This document shows, piece by piece, positions 1 to 7,034 of a stretch of 19,379 nt of DNA. Every line of letters starts with the position of its first letter. Within the stretch, counting starts at the first letter, position 1. The translations under genes and the position numbers were made by a program. Source of the stretch: Ghiorsea sp. (GTDB lineage Bacteria > Pseudomonadota > Zetaproteobacteria > Mariprofundales > Mariprofundaceae); contig JALUWH010000044.1 in the NCBI GenBank assembly GCA_027019685.1, positions 1 through 19,379 on the forward strand, written 5' to 3'. The notes below the pieces were generated by a model, which saw only the letters and a program-made list of their open reading frames with translations, ran no database searches and was not told where the DNA came from.

Positions 1-63
1 GGCTTGTCCTGATATAATAAGTGTGCTTGCCAATAATAGACTGGTTACGATTGTTTTTTTCAT
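1..63 (-). CDS. Exported protein, N-terminal signal peptide only (cut by window edge)
   Basis: Only the first 21 codons lie in the window. They read MKKTIVTSLLLASTLIISGQ and then A: two lysines, a hydrophobic core and small residues, a classic Sec signal peptide. The ATG (61-63 on the minus strand) has a GAGGA Shine-Dalgarno site about six bases upstream. The mature protein lies outside, so its function cannot be told. It is probably a periplasmic, outer-membrane or lipoprotein-type product. Confidence 0.7.
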   Translation of the reverse strand, partial: MKKTIVTSLLLASTLIISGQA

Positions 64-182
64 GTGATTCCTCTTTTTTTATGATTTGTTTAAGGTATAT
101 TGCTGGTCAATCATATTTTGTCATACTCGCCTTTACGGGTGTGACGGTTACAGCGGCGATTAAATACTTGCACCTCTATATA

Positions 183-416
183 TCAGGTTTCATTTACTTT
201 GGCAGATTTGCGAACCAAAACATATATACCTGCCGCTAAGCATAATACGGATAGTACCAATGCCCCAATATATGCTGGCTGTTGTAAAAAGACGCGGTTT
301 TGTGCCGCCAACACCATCATCTCGGAAAAATTACTGGGTGGGCGAAAACTATAGGCTGTGATGCCACCAATGATGCCGACAAGGCTTAGAGTGATACCTG
401 CTACTTTTGATTTCAT
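183..416 (-). CDS. Small protein with two predicted membrane helices
   Basis: A 77-residue protein starting MKSKVAGITL. The reading frame is open further upstream (to 482), but the ATG at 416 has a perfect GGAGGA site seven bases before it, so I take that start. Residues 5-22 or so and 49-68 are hydrophobic and would form two membrane helices, joined by a loop of about 25 residues containing an SFRPPSNFSE stretch; the tail is basic (VRKSAKVNET). This helix-loop-helix plan resembles small DUF3185-type membrane proteins, but I cannot assign a family. It lies downstream of the Cmr operon on the same strand, separated by the transposable element, so it is probably a separate transcription unit and unrelated to CRISPR function. 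Confidence 0.65.
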   Translation of the reverse strand: MKSKVAGITLSLVGIIGGITAYSFRPPSNFSEMMVLAAQNRVFLQQPAYIGALVLSVLCLAAGIYVLVRKSAKVNET

Positions 417-476
417 GTTATTCCTCCATGTTGTTTGATGGGGGAATGATAGGAAGAATTTTATATATTCATGTTC

Positions 477-490
477 TCCCAAGCTTGGGA
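477..490. repeat. 14-bp perfect palindrome upstream of the small membrane protein gene
   Basis: TCCCAAGCTTGGGA is a perfect palindrome about 60 bases upstream of the minus-strand start at 416, with a TATAT-rich stretch between them. No T-run follows on either strand, so it is not a normal intrinsic terminator. It could be an operator in the promoter region of the 183-416 gene. Function is inferred only. Confidence 0.35.
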
Positions 491-507
491 AAAATGAAAG
501 TCGTTTT

Positions 508-778
508 TAGGGTCTGTTAACACTAATTCTGCTGGTGTCGATTCGGCCATTTTTTTCGTTCCTGTAAGGCTTTGCAAGCGGAGTGTGCTTGTTGCACATA
601 AGCTTGCGATAACGCAGAAGGACGGAAAAATGGCCAATCCCTACGGGCTGCGCTCCAAATGAAGCCACTCGGCGTTGCTCGGCATTCATTTGGAACCACC
701 AAACTTCACGCCTCGCGCCTTAATTGGCCTTATTGGGTGCAGCAGCGACAACATCATCATTAGTGTTAACAGGCCCTA
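508..778. mobile_element. MITE-like element with 19-bp terminal inverted repeats and TA target duplication
   Basis: The ends 509-527 (AGGGTCTGTTAACACTAAT) and 759-777 (its reverse complement apart from one base, T versus C at position 5) form terminal inverted repeats. The flanks read TA on both sides (508-509 and 777-778), as expected for a TA target duplication of IS630/Tc1-mariner or some IS5-family transposons. Inside are two further inverted repeats: an imperfect one from 545-554 (GGCCATTTTT) to 626-635, and TCCAAATGAA at 654-663 with TTCATTTGGA at 685-694. A 60-codon minus-strand frame (507-689) fits almost wholly inside and looks like non-functional element sequence. No transposase is encoded, so movement would need one supplied in trans. 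The right end supplies the last base of the csx3-like stop codon. Confidence 0.8.
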
Positions 779-1015
779 GTGAGGGTCGTGGTTAAATATC
801 AATACTTCGCCACTGGCAGGTGAATCGTAATAAAGCTTGATGGCTTTACCATGTAAAGCATGGGCAATTTTAAGATAAAGCCATACAGGGGCAGCACCCG
901 TTAGTTTCACCACTTTGCCTTCGCCAGCCAAAGCCTTGGCTTGCAAGACATACTCATCAAGCTGTGCCAGCTTGGCTGTTTCATCATAAAGGGTTGAAAT
1001 ATCAATGGTAATCAT
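776..1015 (-). CDS. csx3: Csx3-like protein, putative cOA ring nuclease of the type III system
   Basis: A 79-residue protein, last gene of the Cmr operon; its ATG overlaps the TM-CARF stop by four bases (ATGA). The stretch from about residue 38 (LTGAAPVWLY, then IAHALHG, YYDSPASGEV and NHDPH) matches my recollection of the Csx3 family pattern G-x-x-P-[IV]-W-L ... A-H-x-x-H ... Y-D-P ... H. H55, D64 and H76 line up with residues I recall as important in Archaeoglobus Csx3 (Crn3), which degrades cyclic tetra-adenylate. It is shorter than the roughly 100-residue family norm, ending three residues after H76. The transposable element sits in its stop codon, but restoring the empty TA site gives TAA, so the element did not shorten it. 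Inferred role: removing cOA to end the signal made by Cas10. Family call moderately sure, activity untested. Confidence 0.65.
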   Translation of the reverse strand: MITIDISTLYDETAKLAQLDEYVLQAKALAGEGKVVKLTGAAPVWLYLKIAHALHGKAIKLYYDSPASGEVLIFNHDPH

Positions 1016-1827
1016 GCTTGCTCTTTGATGGTTCTGCCTATGTTTTTTACTTCAAAGCCATAGGTCAATACATCATGTGGCTCTATGGTTTGTACATATT
1101 GTATTTCTCGTAACGGACTTACCAAGGATGCCATCATGCCTGCAATAGAAGCGGTTTTGAAGCCGCCTGTAATATCAATCACCACCTCAACTTCATCAAT
1201 ATCTTTGGGTAAGTTATCAAATATATCTTCAATGTTTTCAACTAGACCTGCAACATGATTAAAGTCTAAGCCTTGTGTACCTCCAACCTTATGAAATTCA
1301 ACATCCGGAAACTCAGCGCTAAAAATATCGGCAAATAATTTGAATTGTGCATTGGATTCCTTGGATACCAATACCCACACATGTTTAAGCGTATCTCTGT
1401 GCTTGGATAAACCAAGCAATGCCATTTTCCAAGGGGTGTTGTTCATGCTGGTTAAATTGCCTTGCAGCAAGCTTTGATATAAATCATCTTGAATAGGTGA
1501 TAGAAACAATATCACTCCTTCGTGGGGCGTTATTTTTCTTGTTTTCGCCTGCATTCGCGCTTTATTTTGATAAATTTTCCAACGAACAATCATCATAAAA
1601 AGCAATGACATAAATGGAATCATCCCCAAACATGTTTCTAGCACATGGATAGGTTTGTTGGAGCCTAAAGAGTATGCCAGAAGTGCAAATGATGAATCTG
1701 TAAACCAGCCCAGAGATATGATAAAGAGCAAAACAACAAGAATATTGCCAAAGCTGGGGTTGGTTACGCCTAGAATATCACTTAAAATAGCTTTGTTTTT
1801 TGCTGCTTGAGCGCTGTGTTTTATCAT
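1012..1827 (-). CDS. Membrane-anchored CARF-domain protein (type III cOA effector)
   Basis: A 271-residue protein. Two hydrophobic segments at about 27-42 and 64-82 are followed by a strongly basic stretch (KARMQAKTRK), which by the positive-inside rule puts the C-terminal part in the cytoplasm. From about 103 on it has a Rossmann-like CARF domain: a first strand GVILFLSP, and a typical CARF nucleotide-contact motif DITGGFKTAS at 218-227 after a VVI strand. No HEPN, nuclease or protease domain follows. The plan is like the Cam1 class of membrane CARF effectors, in which cOA binding acts on the membrane, but two helices rather than one and low recognisable identity make this only an analogy. 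It overlaps the 26-codon ORF upstream and the csx3-like gene downstream by ATGA, so all three should be made together. Confidence 0.8.
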   Translation of the reverse strand: MIKHSAQAAKNKAILSDILGVTNPSFGNILVVLLFIISLGWFTDSSFALLAYSLGSNKPIHVLETCLGMIPFMSLLFMMIVRWKIYQNKARMQAKTRKITPHEGVILFLSPIQDDLYQSLLQGNLTSMNNTPWKMALLGLSKHRDTLKHVWVLVSKESNAQFKLFADIFSAEFPDVEFHKVGGTQGLDFNHVAGLVENIEDIFDNLPKDIDEVEVVIDITGGFKTASIAGMMASLVSPLREIQYVQTIEPHDVLTYGFEVKNIGRTIKEQA

Positions 1828-1904
1828 GATGCAAGTGCTTCCTTAATGCTTTTAAGGCGACGAAAGCAAACAAGAAGAAAATCCAAGACTAAATTCTTTT
1901 GCAT
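1824..1904 (-). CDS. 26-residue small protein between cmr6 and the TM-CARF gene
   Basis: The frame encodes MQKNLVLDFL, LVCFRRLKSI and KEALAS. It starts nine bases after the cmr6 stop, with a GGAAG site about six bases before the ATG, and its TGA overlaps the ATG of the TM-CARF gene (ATGA). That geometry is the same as at the real gene junctions of this operon, which argues for translation. The peptide has a hydrophobic first half and a basic second half and could form an amphipathic or short membrane-associated helix. I recognise no family. It may be a genuine small partner of the membrane effector, or only a coupling ORF that carries ribosomes to the next start. Confidence 0.45.
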   Translation of the reverse strand: MQKNLVLDFLLVCFRRLKSIKEALAS

Positions 1905-1913
1905 AGGGGCTTC

Positions 1914-3056
1914 CTATTTCATACCCAAAACTGTTTTGGCAATTTGGATGACACCAGACTTATAAACGGGTTTGTTTTTCTTACCCTTGGTTTTATCTGG
2001 GTTGCTGGTGATGCCAGCATCATGCTGGTCGCAAAGCTCAAGCAATATCTTTTTGCAAGCTAACCGCTCTTCTGCATCACCATGTGCTAGGACTTGTTCA
2101 ATCAAAGCTGGTGCTTCTCGAACCCAAGATGATTTATCATGCTTTAATCCCTTTTGCTCAACAAGTGTTGTCAGTTCAATAGCTAAACCTGTTAAACCTT
2201 GAGCTTCAGCTTGGGCAGTTAACCTTCTTTGCTCCTCTTCTTGTTGTGCCACAAGCTCACGTTCACGCATTTGTTTTTCCCGCTTAGCTTTGGCTTGTTG
2301 GTCTTCGCCAAAACGCCCATACCCCGCAGCAGTTTTTGCGCCTGCGCCAAGCCATTGCAAGGCAGCGCTTAACGCTTCTACGACCTCGCTTAGGTCAATA
2401 TCACTACCCACACGCTTAGCGACACCAAATTGAAACGCCGCGCCCTTATCCACCACCAAAAAAGGCACTGGCACAGGGTCATGCCAATCTGCGGGAACAT
2501 TGCTGCCATCGCGCATTGGCGCATCATCACCTTTGGCATACCAATCCTTATAATGTGGGGTCATAATATCTGCTTTCAGCTTTACGGGTGCTGTCGGCGC
2601 TGCATCAAAGAAAATCAATTCGCCACTTTGCTCGGTATCACCAAACCATTGCTTGATTTTTTCTTCATTAAACCCTTCCCACACTTCGCACCATGCCCGA
2701 ACCATGCCTTTGACGGCAGCACCCGTTAAATAAGGCACGCCAAGTGTATGATGCCAAGCAAAGCCATTTTCCACAGGATGATTATTACCCATGCCCGTTA
2801 CAAAATGCCAATCTGTGCTCATTGCTAATGATTGCCCGCCACAAGCTTCTAGCAATACCTGCTGGCGCTCAGCAAAAGCTTGTAGCTTCTCTGTATCCCC
2901 AGTTTCACCTGCAACGGTTTTAATCCAGTTGATTTTGCTATCATCACCAACCTTGCAGTCATGATCATACTGATTAAAGAATCTGTCGTACCAAAGCCCA
3001 GCATGGAAACCCTTACCTTTTTGCGCGCCTTTTGCTTCACAATGTAACGGTAACAT
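1914..3056 (-). CDS. cmr6: Cmr6, type III-B RAMP subunit with a long C-terminal extension
   Basis: 380 residues. The RAMP (Cas7-like) core occupies about 1-250, with the signature region VPYLTGAAVKGMVRAW near 107-122 and the glycine-rich loop GAGAKTAAGYGRF at 237-249. In the Cmr complex Cmr6 caps the Cmr4 backbone near the 3' end of the guide, next to Cmr1. After residue 250 comes a charged, glutamine- and glutamate-rich stretch (to about 285) likely to be a coiled coil, then about 95 more residues ending in a lysine-rich tail. This makes it longer than many Cmr6 proteins. Start overlaps the cmr5 stop by one base (TAATG). Confidence 0.9.
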   Translation of the reverse strand: MLPLHCEAKGAQKGKGFHAGLWYDRFFNQYDHDCKVGDDSKINWIKTVAGETGDTEKLQAFAERQQVLLEACGGQSLAMSTDWHFVTGMGNNHPVENGFAWHHTLGVPYLTGAAVKGMVRAWCEVWEGFNEEKIKQWFGDTEQSGELIFFDAAPTAPVKLKADIMTPHYKDWYAKGDDAPMRDGSNVPADWHDPVPVPFLVVDKGAAFQFGVAKRVGSDIDLSEVVEALSAALQWLGAGAKTAAGYGRFGEDQQAKAKREKQMRERELVAQQEEEQRRLTAQAEAQGLTGLAIELTTLVEQKGLKHDKSSWVREAPALIEQVLAHGDAEERLACKKILLELCDQHDAGITSNPDKTKGKKNKPVYKSGVIQIAKTVLGMK

Positions 3057-3406
3057 TACTCATCTCCTTTCAAATATGCCTTGGCAAACTTCTTCAGCCA
3101 ATTCAGATATTCTAAAGACTCTGCTTCAGCAAGCTGGTATTCCTGCGCTGAAGCTTTCGTGATAAAGCTGATTATATCACCTTTTTTTAACCAGTCTTGT
3201 AATGCCTGCAACACAACTTCATGATTCTTTCCCTTGGATTTGTAAAACGCGCAGGTTTGCCCAAAGCCGCTCATTAAAATCATGGCTGGTATGCCTACCA
3301 CGTAGGTTTTTAACTCTTTTTGGTCGCTGGGGTTCTTATCTTCCCAGTTTTTAATTGCTGCCAATGCGTGCTTGGCTCGCTCTTGAGAAATCGTTTGCAG
3401 GCTCAT
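3056..3406 (-). CDS. cmr5: Cmr5, small subunit of the Cmr complex
   Basis: 116 residues starting MSLQTISQER, followed by AKHALAAIKN, the usual opening of Cmr5. The family is an all-helical small subunit (Cas11 group) that forms the inner filament of the Cmr effector and helps hold the target RNA. The frame is open for nine more codons upstream, but the ATG at 3406 forms an ATGA overlap with the cmr4 stop, matching the other junctions. Length and helical, lysine-rich composition fit the family. Confidence 0.88.
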   Translation of the reverse strand: MSLQTISQERAKHALAAIKNWEDKNPSDQKELKTYVVGIPAMILMSGFGQTCAFYKSKGKNHEVVLQALQDWLKKGDIISFITKASAQEYQLAEAESLEYLNWLKKFAKAYLKGDE

Positions 3407-4206
3407 GCGGCTACCACCTGCACCTGACACCAACCCATGCCCACAGTTTCATTACCACCGATTTGAATAAAGGGCTTATCGGCTGAGAACATACCCAACA
3501 CACTATCCACATGCTCATCTGCGCCCATCAACATGGTGTAGAGTAGTGCATCTGATGGCAGAGTTTCTTCATACCAGAGTGCTCCACTTTTCACAGTTTT
3601 TGTTGTACTATCAATGGCAATATGTGGCGTTACCGCAGTGGCATTCTTGGCAAACCATGCGAAATCATCATTGTGCATCACAATCAGTTGCTCTGTTAAA
3701 TTTTCTGCACCAAACGATTCCAATACCGCAATCAAATCATTCGGCAACCCCGCTTTTTGCGTAAACTTGAATTCTTCTAGGAAAATGTAGCCATCTTGTT
3801 GCGACAAGACCTGCCCTTGATTGACATCGATATGCCAATCGACCTGCTTGCCCATCATTTGCATATCCCGCTTCAATCGCTGCAAAATGGCAGGGCAGGT
3901 GACCAGTTTAAAGTGCCCCGTCAGCGAGCGCACGGGTAACAAAAGCAAACGTGCATCGGTCATGCTGATTTGAGAGGCATTACCATCGCCGTCAGCTGTG
4001 CCGAATACTTTATGTATATCAATGCCAGCATCTTTTCTGCGAACTTCAGCATGCGCCCGAAATGCACCTTTGACCGCCGAGCCAAATACACATGGGTAGC
4101 CAGTGTGCGCTTCTCGCATAATTGGCATATCAATCACGCCATTGTTTTGCCCTGTGCCCGCGTGAATAGATGTTTCTGCTCTTAATCCTAATATGGTTTG
4201 TTTCAT
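3403..4206 (-). CDS. cmr4: Cmr4, backbone subunit and target-RNA nuclease
   Basis: 267 residues, the expected length. N-terminal RAMP motif TSIHAGTGQN is followed by GVIDMPIMRE, in which D26 corresponds to the catalytic aspartate of Cmr4 known from Pyrococcus and Archaeoglobus complexes. FGSAVKGAFRAHAE near 42-55 is the conserved helix after the first RAMP strand, and the C-terminus has the glycine-rich loop GGNETVGMGW. Several copies form the Cas7-type backbone along the crRNA and cut the bound target RNA at six-base steps. The catalytic aspartate is present, so slicing should be active. Starts three bases after the cmr3 stop and overlaps cmr5 by four bases. Confidence 0.93.
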   Translation of the reverse strand: MKQTILGLRAETSIHAGTGQNNGVIDMPIMREAHTGYPCVFGSAVKGAFRAHAEVRRKDAGIDIHKVFGTADGDGNASQISMTDARLLLLPVRSLTGHFKLVTCPAILQRLKRDMQMMGKQVDWHIDVNQGQVLSQQDGYIFLEEFKFTQKAGLPNDLIAVLESFGAENLTEQLIVMHNDDFAWFAKNATAVTPHIAIDSTTKTVKSGALWYEETLPSDALLYTMLMGADEHVDSVLGMFSADKPFIQIGGNETVGMGWCQVQVVAA

Positions 4207-4209
4207 CGT

Positions 4210-5238
4210 TTAACCCTCCCAAGTGCCAATGGCAATTTCGCCATAGCCGAATTTTTTTCGATTTCCAATATGTGTTTCCAAGCTTGATATTTCGCCTTGT
4301 ACAAAATACACGCTACCCGCAGGAACCAATGATTTTAGCGGCTTGGGCTTACCGTGCCTGTAGTCCCAACCGCCTTCTCGCACGGCTTTACCCACGCAAG
4401 CGGATATAATCTCTATACCTTTAAGCTCTGGTTCTGCCTTGCCATCAAAGTCACCATGGGTTAGTAACACAACCATCGCTGTATCTACCGTTTCGTCATT
4501 CCCGCGTAGGCGGGAATCCACAGCATGATTGACATTCACGTTTGCCATACGCCCTTCACCACCCAAACGAAGCATGGAAGAAGGTATCACATCGACAGCG
4601 CCTTCCACATCCATGGCCAAGTTTATGCCATCCTGCAAGCGAATATGGCGAGTGAAATAAAGCATGCCTTCATTCACTTTGCGTTTCTCATTATCCCTGC
4701 CAATACCTGTGCGTGCTTCAGCAACAAATAAATCTTCTTCCTTGTAATATGTGCTTGGCATTTGCCCTTTTAATACCTTATTAAACTCTGACGCATTCAA
4801 CCACGCGTTTTCTAAAGGCTTTGCACCTTCCATTGTGCCAACCACTTCTGGCAACCGCCTATCGCCCATATCCGTTTTTAATTCGGATTTGGACGGCTCA
4901 AGTCTGCCCCAAGTATTTTCTTTGCTACTATAAAGCAAATGTAATGGTATGGGATACAAGCGTTGCCCATCTTTGCAAATATAAGGGCCGCAGAACCTTA
5001 GCTTTCCTGTATTATCGCTATCTGCACCAATCAAGGCTGCAATATCGGGCTGTTCACCTCTGCGAAACTTCGCCCAATCCACACCTTTGGTTTCCGCAAT
5101 CGCCGCGCGAATCACGCCTGCCATGGTTTGTGCTGTAGGTGGAAATTGCGAATCCAAAAAGCCGCCTTCACCTGAGTTAAATGACTTTGCACCTCTGAAA
5201 AATAACGAATCCAATGCTTCAAATTGCCATGCTTTCAT
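4210..5238 (-). CDS. cmr3: Cmr3, Cas5-group subunit that holds the crRNA 5' tag
   Basis: 342 residues. The N-terminus (DSLFFRGAKSFNSGEGG, then SQFPPTAQTMAGVIRAA) is the typical Cmr3 start: residues that read R-G-x-x-x-F followed by P-P-x-x-x-x-G-x-[IL]-R. A conserved GGEGR sits at 226-230, and the C-terminus carries the RAMP glycine-rich GNRKKFGYGE. Cmr3 pairs with Cas10 at the base of the complex and binds the 8-base 5' handle of the crRNA. Residues 238-249 (HAVDSRLRGNDE) are the translation of a palindromic genomic repeat inserted in frame just after the GGEGR segment. The gene overlaps cmr2 by four bases upstream. Confidence 0.92.
   Translation of the reverse strand: MKAWQFEALDSLFFRGAKSFNSGEGGFLDSQFPPTAQTMAGVIRAAIAETKGVDWAKFRRGEQPDIAALIGADSDNTGKLRFCGPYICKDGQRLYPIPLHLLYSSKENTWGRLEPSKSELKTDMGDRRLPEVVGTMEGAKPLENAWLNASEFNKVLKGQMPSTYYKEEDLFVAEARTGIGRDNEKRKVNEGMLYFTRHIRLQDGINLAMDVEGAVDVIPSSMLRLGGEGRMANVNVNHAVDSRLRGNDETVDTAMVVLLTHGDFDGKAEPELKGIEIISACVGKAVREGGWDYRHGKPKPLKSLVPAGSVYFVQGEISSLETHIGNRKKFGYGEIAIGTWEG
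4494..4520. repeat. dRS3/REP-type palindromic repeat inserted in frame inside cmr3
   Basis: The core ATTCCCGCGTAGGCGGGAAT at 4498-4517 is an inverted repeat with 8-bp arms and a GTAG loop, flanked by CGTC and CCA. This ATTCCC-N8-GGGAAT form is the well-known dRS3-like/REP-like palindrome that usually lies between genes in beta- and gammaproteobacteria. Here it is in coding sequence and read on the minus strand as part of VDSRLRGNDE, a peptide often seen when such repeats are translated. The reading frame of cmr3 is intact across it. Confidence 0.85.
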
Positions 5239-7034
5239 TGCTCTACCCCCTTTTGCGCGAGAAACCGCAGTAGTAGAGCACCATCGGCTCTGAATTTTTT
5301 GGTGTCCTCTTTATTTTCAAAAATGCGGCACTGCTTTAACAGCGGTTGAATCAGGTCTCGCGCGGCTTGTAATTTGTTATCCTGACCATCTAAGAGACCA
5401 CTACCTACATAGTCCGCCACCAACATATCCTCAATAGCATGGCTATCAATGTCACCACCGCCTTGCAGCATATCCAGTGTTTCCCGAATATGATAAAGCA
5501 GCTTGCTCGCATAGCCTGGGTTGCCATCTTCATTCACACCTAGTTTTTTCGCCAGTCCTGCCAATATAATCTCATCATCTTTAACCGCTTTATCCCATGG
5601 CATCGTCCATGTCTGCTGGATGCCGCCTGGCTTCCAAATGCGACAAGCTATGGCATCTCGCCCTGTTGCATCCTTGGCAACATCATCAAGCAGCTTATGC
5701 GCATCCTTGAGAATCATGGTCAAAGGCAATTTCATATGCGCGTATTCAATAGCGGCGGAAATACTGTATTTTCCCTGCTCCACCTTTTTATCTGCAAAAA
5801 TTTGCATATAAGCCTTTCGACACGCCAAGGCGCAACCCAAGGCATCTTCTAATGGCAAAATTGCCAACACATCATCGCCACCTGCGTAAATCAAAAAACC
5901 GTTATGATTTTCCACAATCTCAGGCACTTTCTTGGTAAACTCAGCTAGTGCTTGGGAAAGCCCTGTGGCATCACCCATTGCGACCTTGGTTTCCCCAAGT
6001 GAATCACCATCCATCATCAAGACTGCATAGAATGGAGAAGGCACATTAAATTTTTGTTTCAATGCCTTGAGGCTGGGTTTAAGTGGTTTGTATTTATCCT
6101 GTTCTAGTTCTGCTTCAAAAAACAATCGGCCATCTAGGCTGGAAAAGCGTTGTTTTAGATTAGAGCTCTGACAAGCATCTTTAAGAATATCCGTTGACCA
6201 TTCACCATAATCTTCGTTCAAAGCTTTAGCAGCATCATGAAAACTTATCATCAAATCGTCTTCATTGGCATCAATCACTTGCTTTAACCAAGGTACTGCT
6301 GCCATATAAGAAACCGATGGTACAGAAGTCGGCAATTTCCAGTTCGCATGACCATCCAAATGTTCCCAAGCATGCGCAAAACGACGTTTTACATAGGCAA
6401 TGGAACAAAGGCGTTCATTTTCACCCAAATCCAGCGAACCATAAGGCTTGAGCTTGCTCCAGAATTTACGTTGCTGTGTAGGGTTAGGCTTCTCTGCCCC
6501 TGATAACTCCTGCCACTCACCCATCATGGTGCATTTATCGCCAACAGTTTCAGGTGGCATATAGTTGCGCCAGTTTTTACGTTGTGCCAAAACTGCTCCA
6601 TCATCGCTATCAGAAATCACCCATGCTATATCCCAAAAATTTTTAATTTGAGAATCCCACAAGGCTTTGCAAACACCTGCATCGTCTAACGCATCTTCTT
6701 CCCAAACCTTATTCGCCAAAGATTTCCATGCCTTTTGCACTGCCTTTGTTGCAATATTGCCATCAAATCCGTCAGGGGCTTTAGCAATAAAATTATTGGG
6801 TAAAGAACCAATTTTAGGCGGATCCTCTACATCTGCACTATTCAACATTTTTAACATGTCATCTTCATCAACCGAAGGCATCACAACCGTAGCACCAGCA
6901 TCTTGCACCGCCTTTATGGCATGAGCCGTCAACCAGGATAATAAGAATGAACCTGCCCAGAAATCCCGTGTACGCCGTGCCTGCGCCACAAAGCCTTGCA
7001 CGGGGCCAAGTGTAAAATGAAGGTATTGGCTCAT
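5235..7034 (-). CDS. cas10: Cmr2/Cas10, cyclic-oligoadenylate synthase without HD domain
   Basis: 599 residues. It opens directly with YLHFTLGPVQGFVAQARRTR and DFWAGSFLLS, the start of the first palm region. There is no N-terminal HD nuclease domain and no HD motif, consistent with its being about 250 residues shorter than Pyrococcus Cmr2. The first palm has MMDGDSLG at 340-347 and the second has the catalytic GGDD at 385-388 in LIYAGGDDVL, followed by the usual helical C-terminal region. Expected role: when the complex binds target RNA, the GGDD palm joins ATP into cOA. With the DNase domain absent, immunity should rest on RNA cleavage by Cmr4 and on the CARF proteins of the same operon. ATGA overlaps with cmr1 and cmr3. 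Confidence 0.95.
   Translation of the reverse strand: MSQYLHFTLGPVQGFVAQARRTRDFWAGSFLLSWLTAHAIKAVQDAGATVVMPSVDEDDMLKMLNSADVEDPPKIGSLPNNFIAKAPDGFDGNIATKAVQKAWKSLANKVWEEDALDDAGVCKALWDSQIKNFWDIAWVISDSDDGAVLAQRKNWRNYMPPETVGDKCTMMGEWQELSGAEKPNPTQQRKFWSKLKPYGSLDLGENERLCSIAYVKRRFAHAWEHLDGHANWKLPTSVPSVSYMAAVPWLKQVIDANEDDLMISFHDAAKALNEDYGEWSTDILKDACQSSNLKQRFSSLDGRLFFEAELEQDKYKPLKPSLKALKQKFNVPSPFYAVLMMDGDSLGETKVAMGDATGLSQALAEFTKKVPEIVENHNGFLIYAGGDDVLAILPLEDALGCALACRKAYMQIFADKKVEQGKYSISAAIEYAHMKLPLTMILKDAHKLLDDVAKDATGRDAIACRIWKPGGIQQTWTMPWDKAVKDDEIILAGLAKKLGVNEDGNPGYASKLLYHIRETLDMLQGGGDIDSHAIEDMLVADYVGSGLLDGQDNKLQAARDLIQPLLKQCRIFENKEDTKKFRADGALLLRFLAQKGVEQ

Noticed and set aside
417..482. Longer start for the small membrane protein at 482
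   Set aside because: The upstream codons are polar and unlike the rest, and the internal ATG at 416 has a strong GGAGGA site.
477..490. Intrinsic terminator of the Cmr operon at the 14-bp palindrome
   Set aside because: There is no loop and no following T-run on either strand; kept only as a possible operator.
507..689. 60-codon minus-strand frame as a gene
   Set aside because: It lies almost wholly within the inverted-repeat element, across its internal hairpins, and has no ribosome site; treated as element sequence.
776..778. Csx3-like gene truncated by the transposable element
   Set aside because: Restoring the empty TA site yields TAA at the same codon, so the protein end is the same with or without the element.
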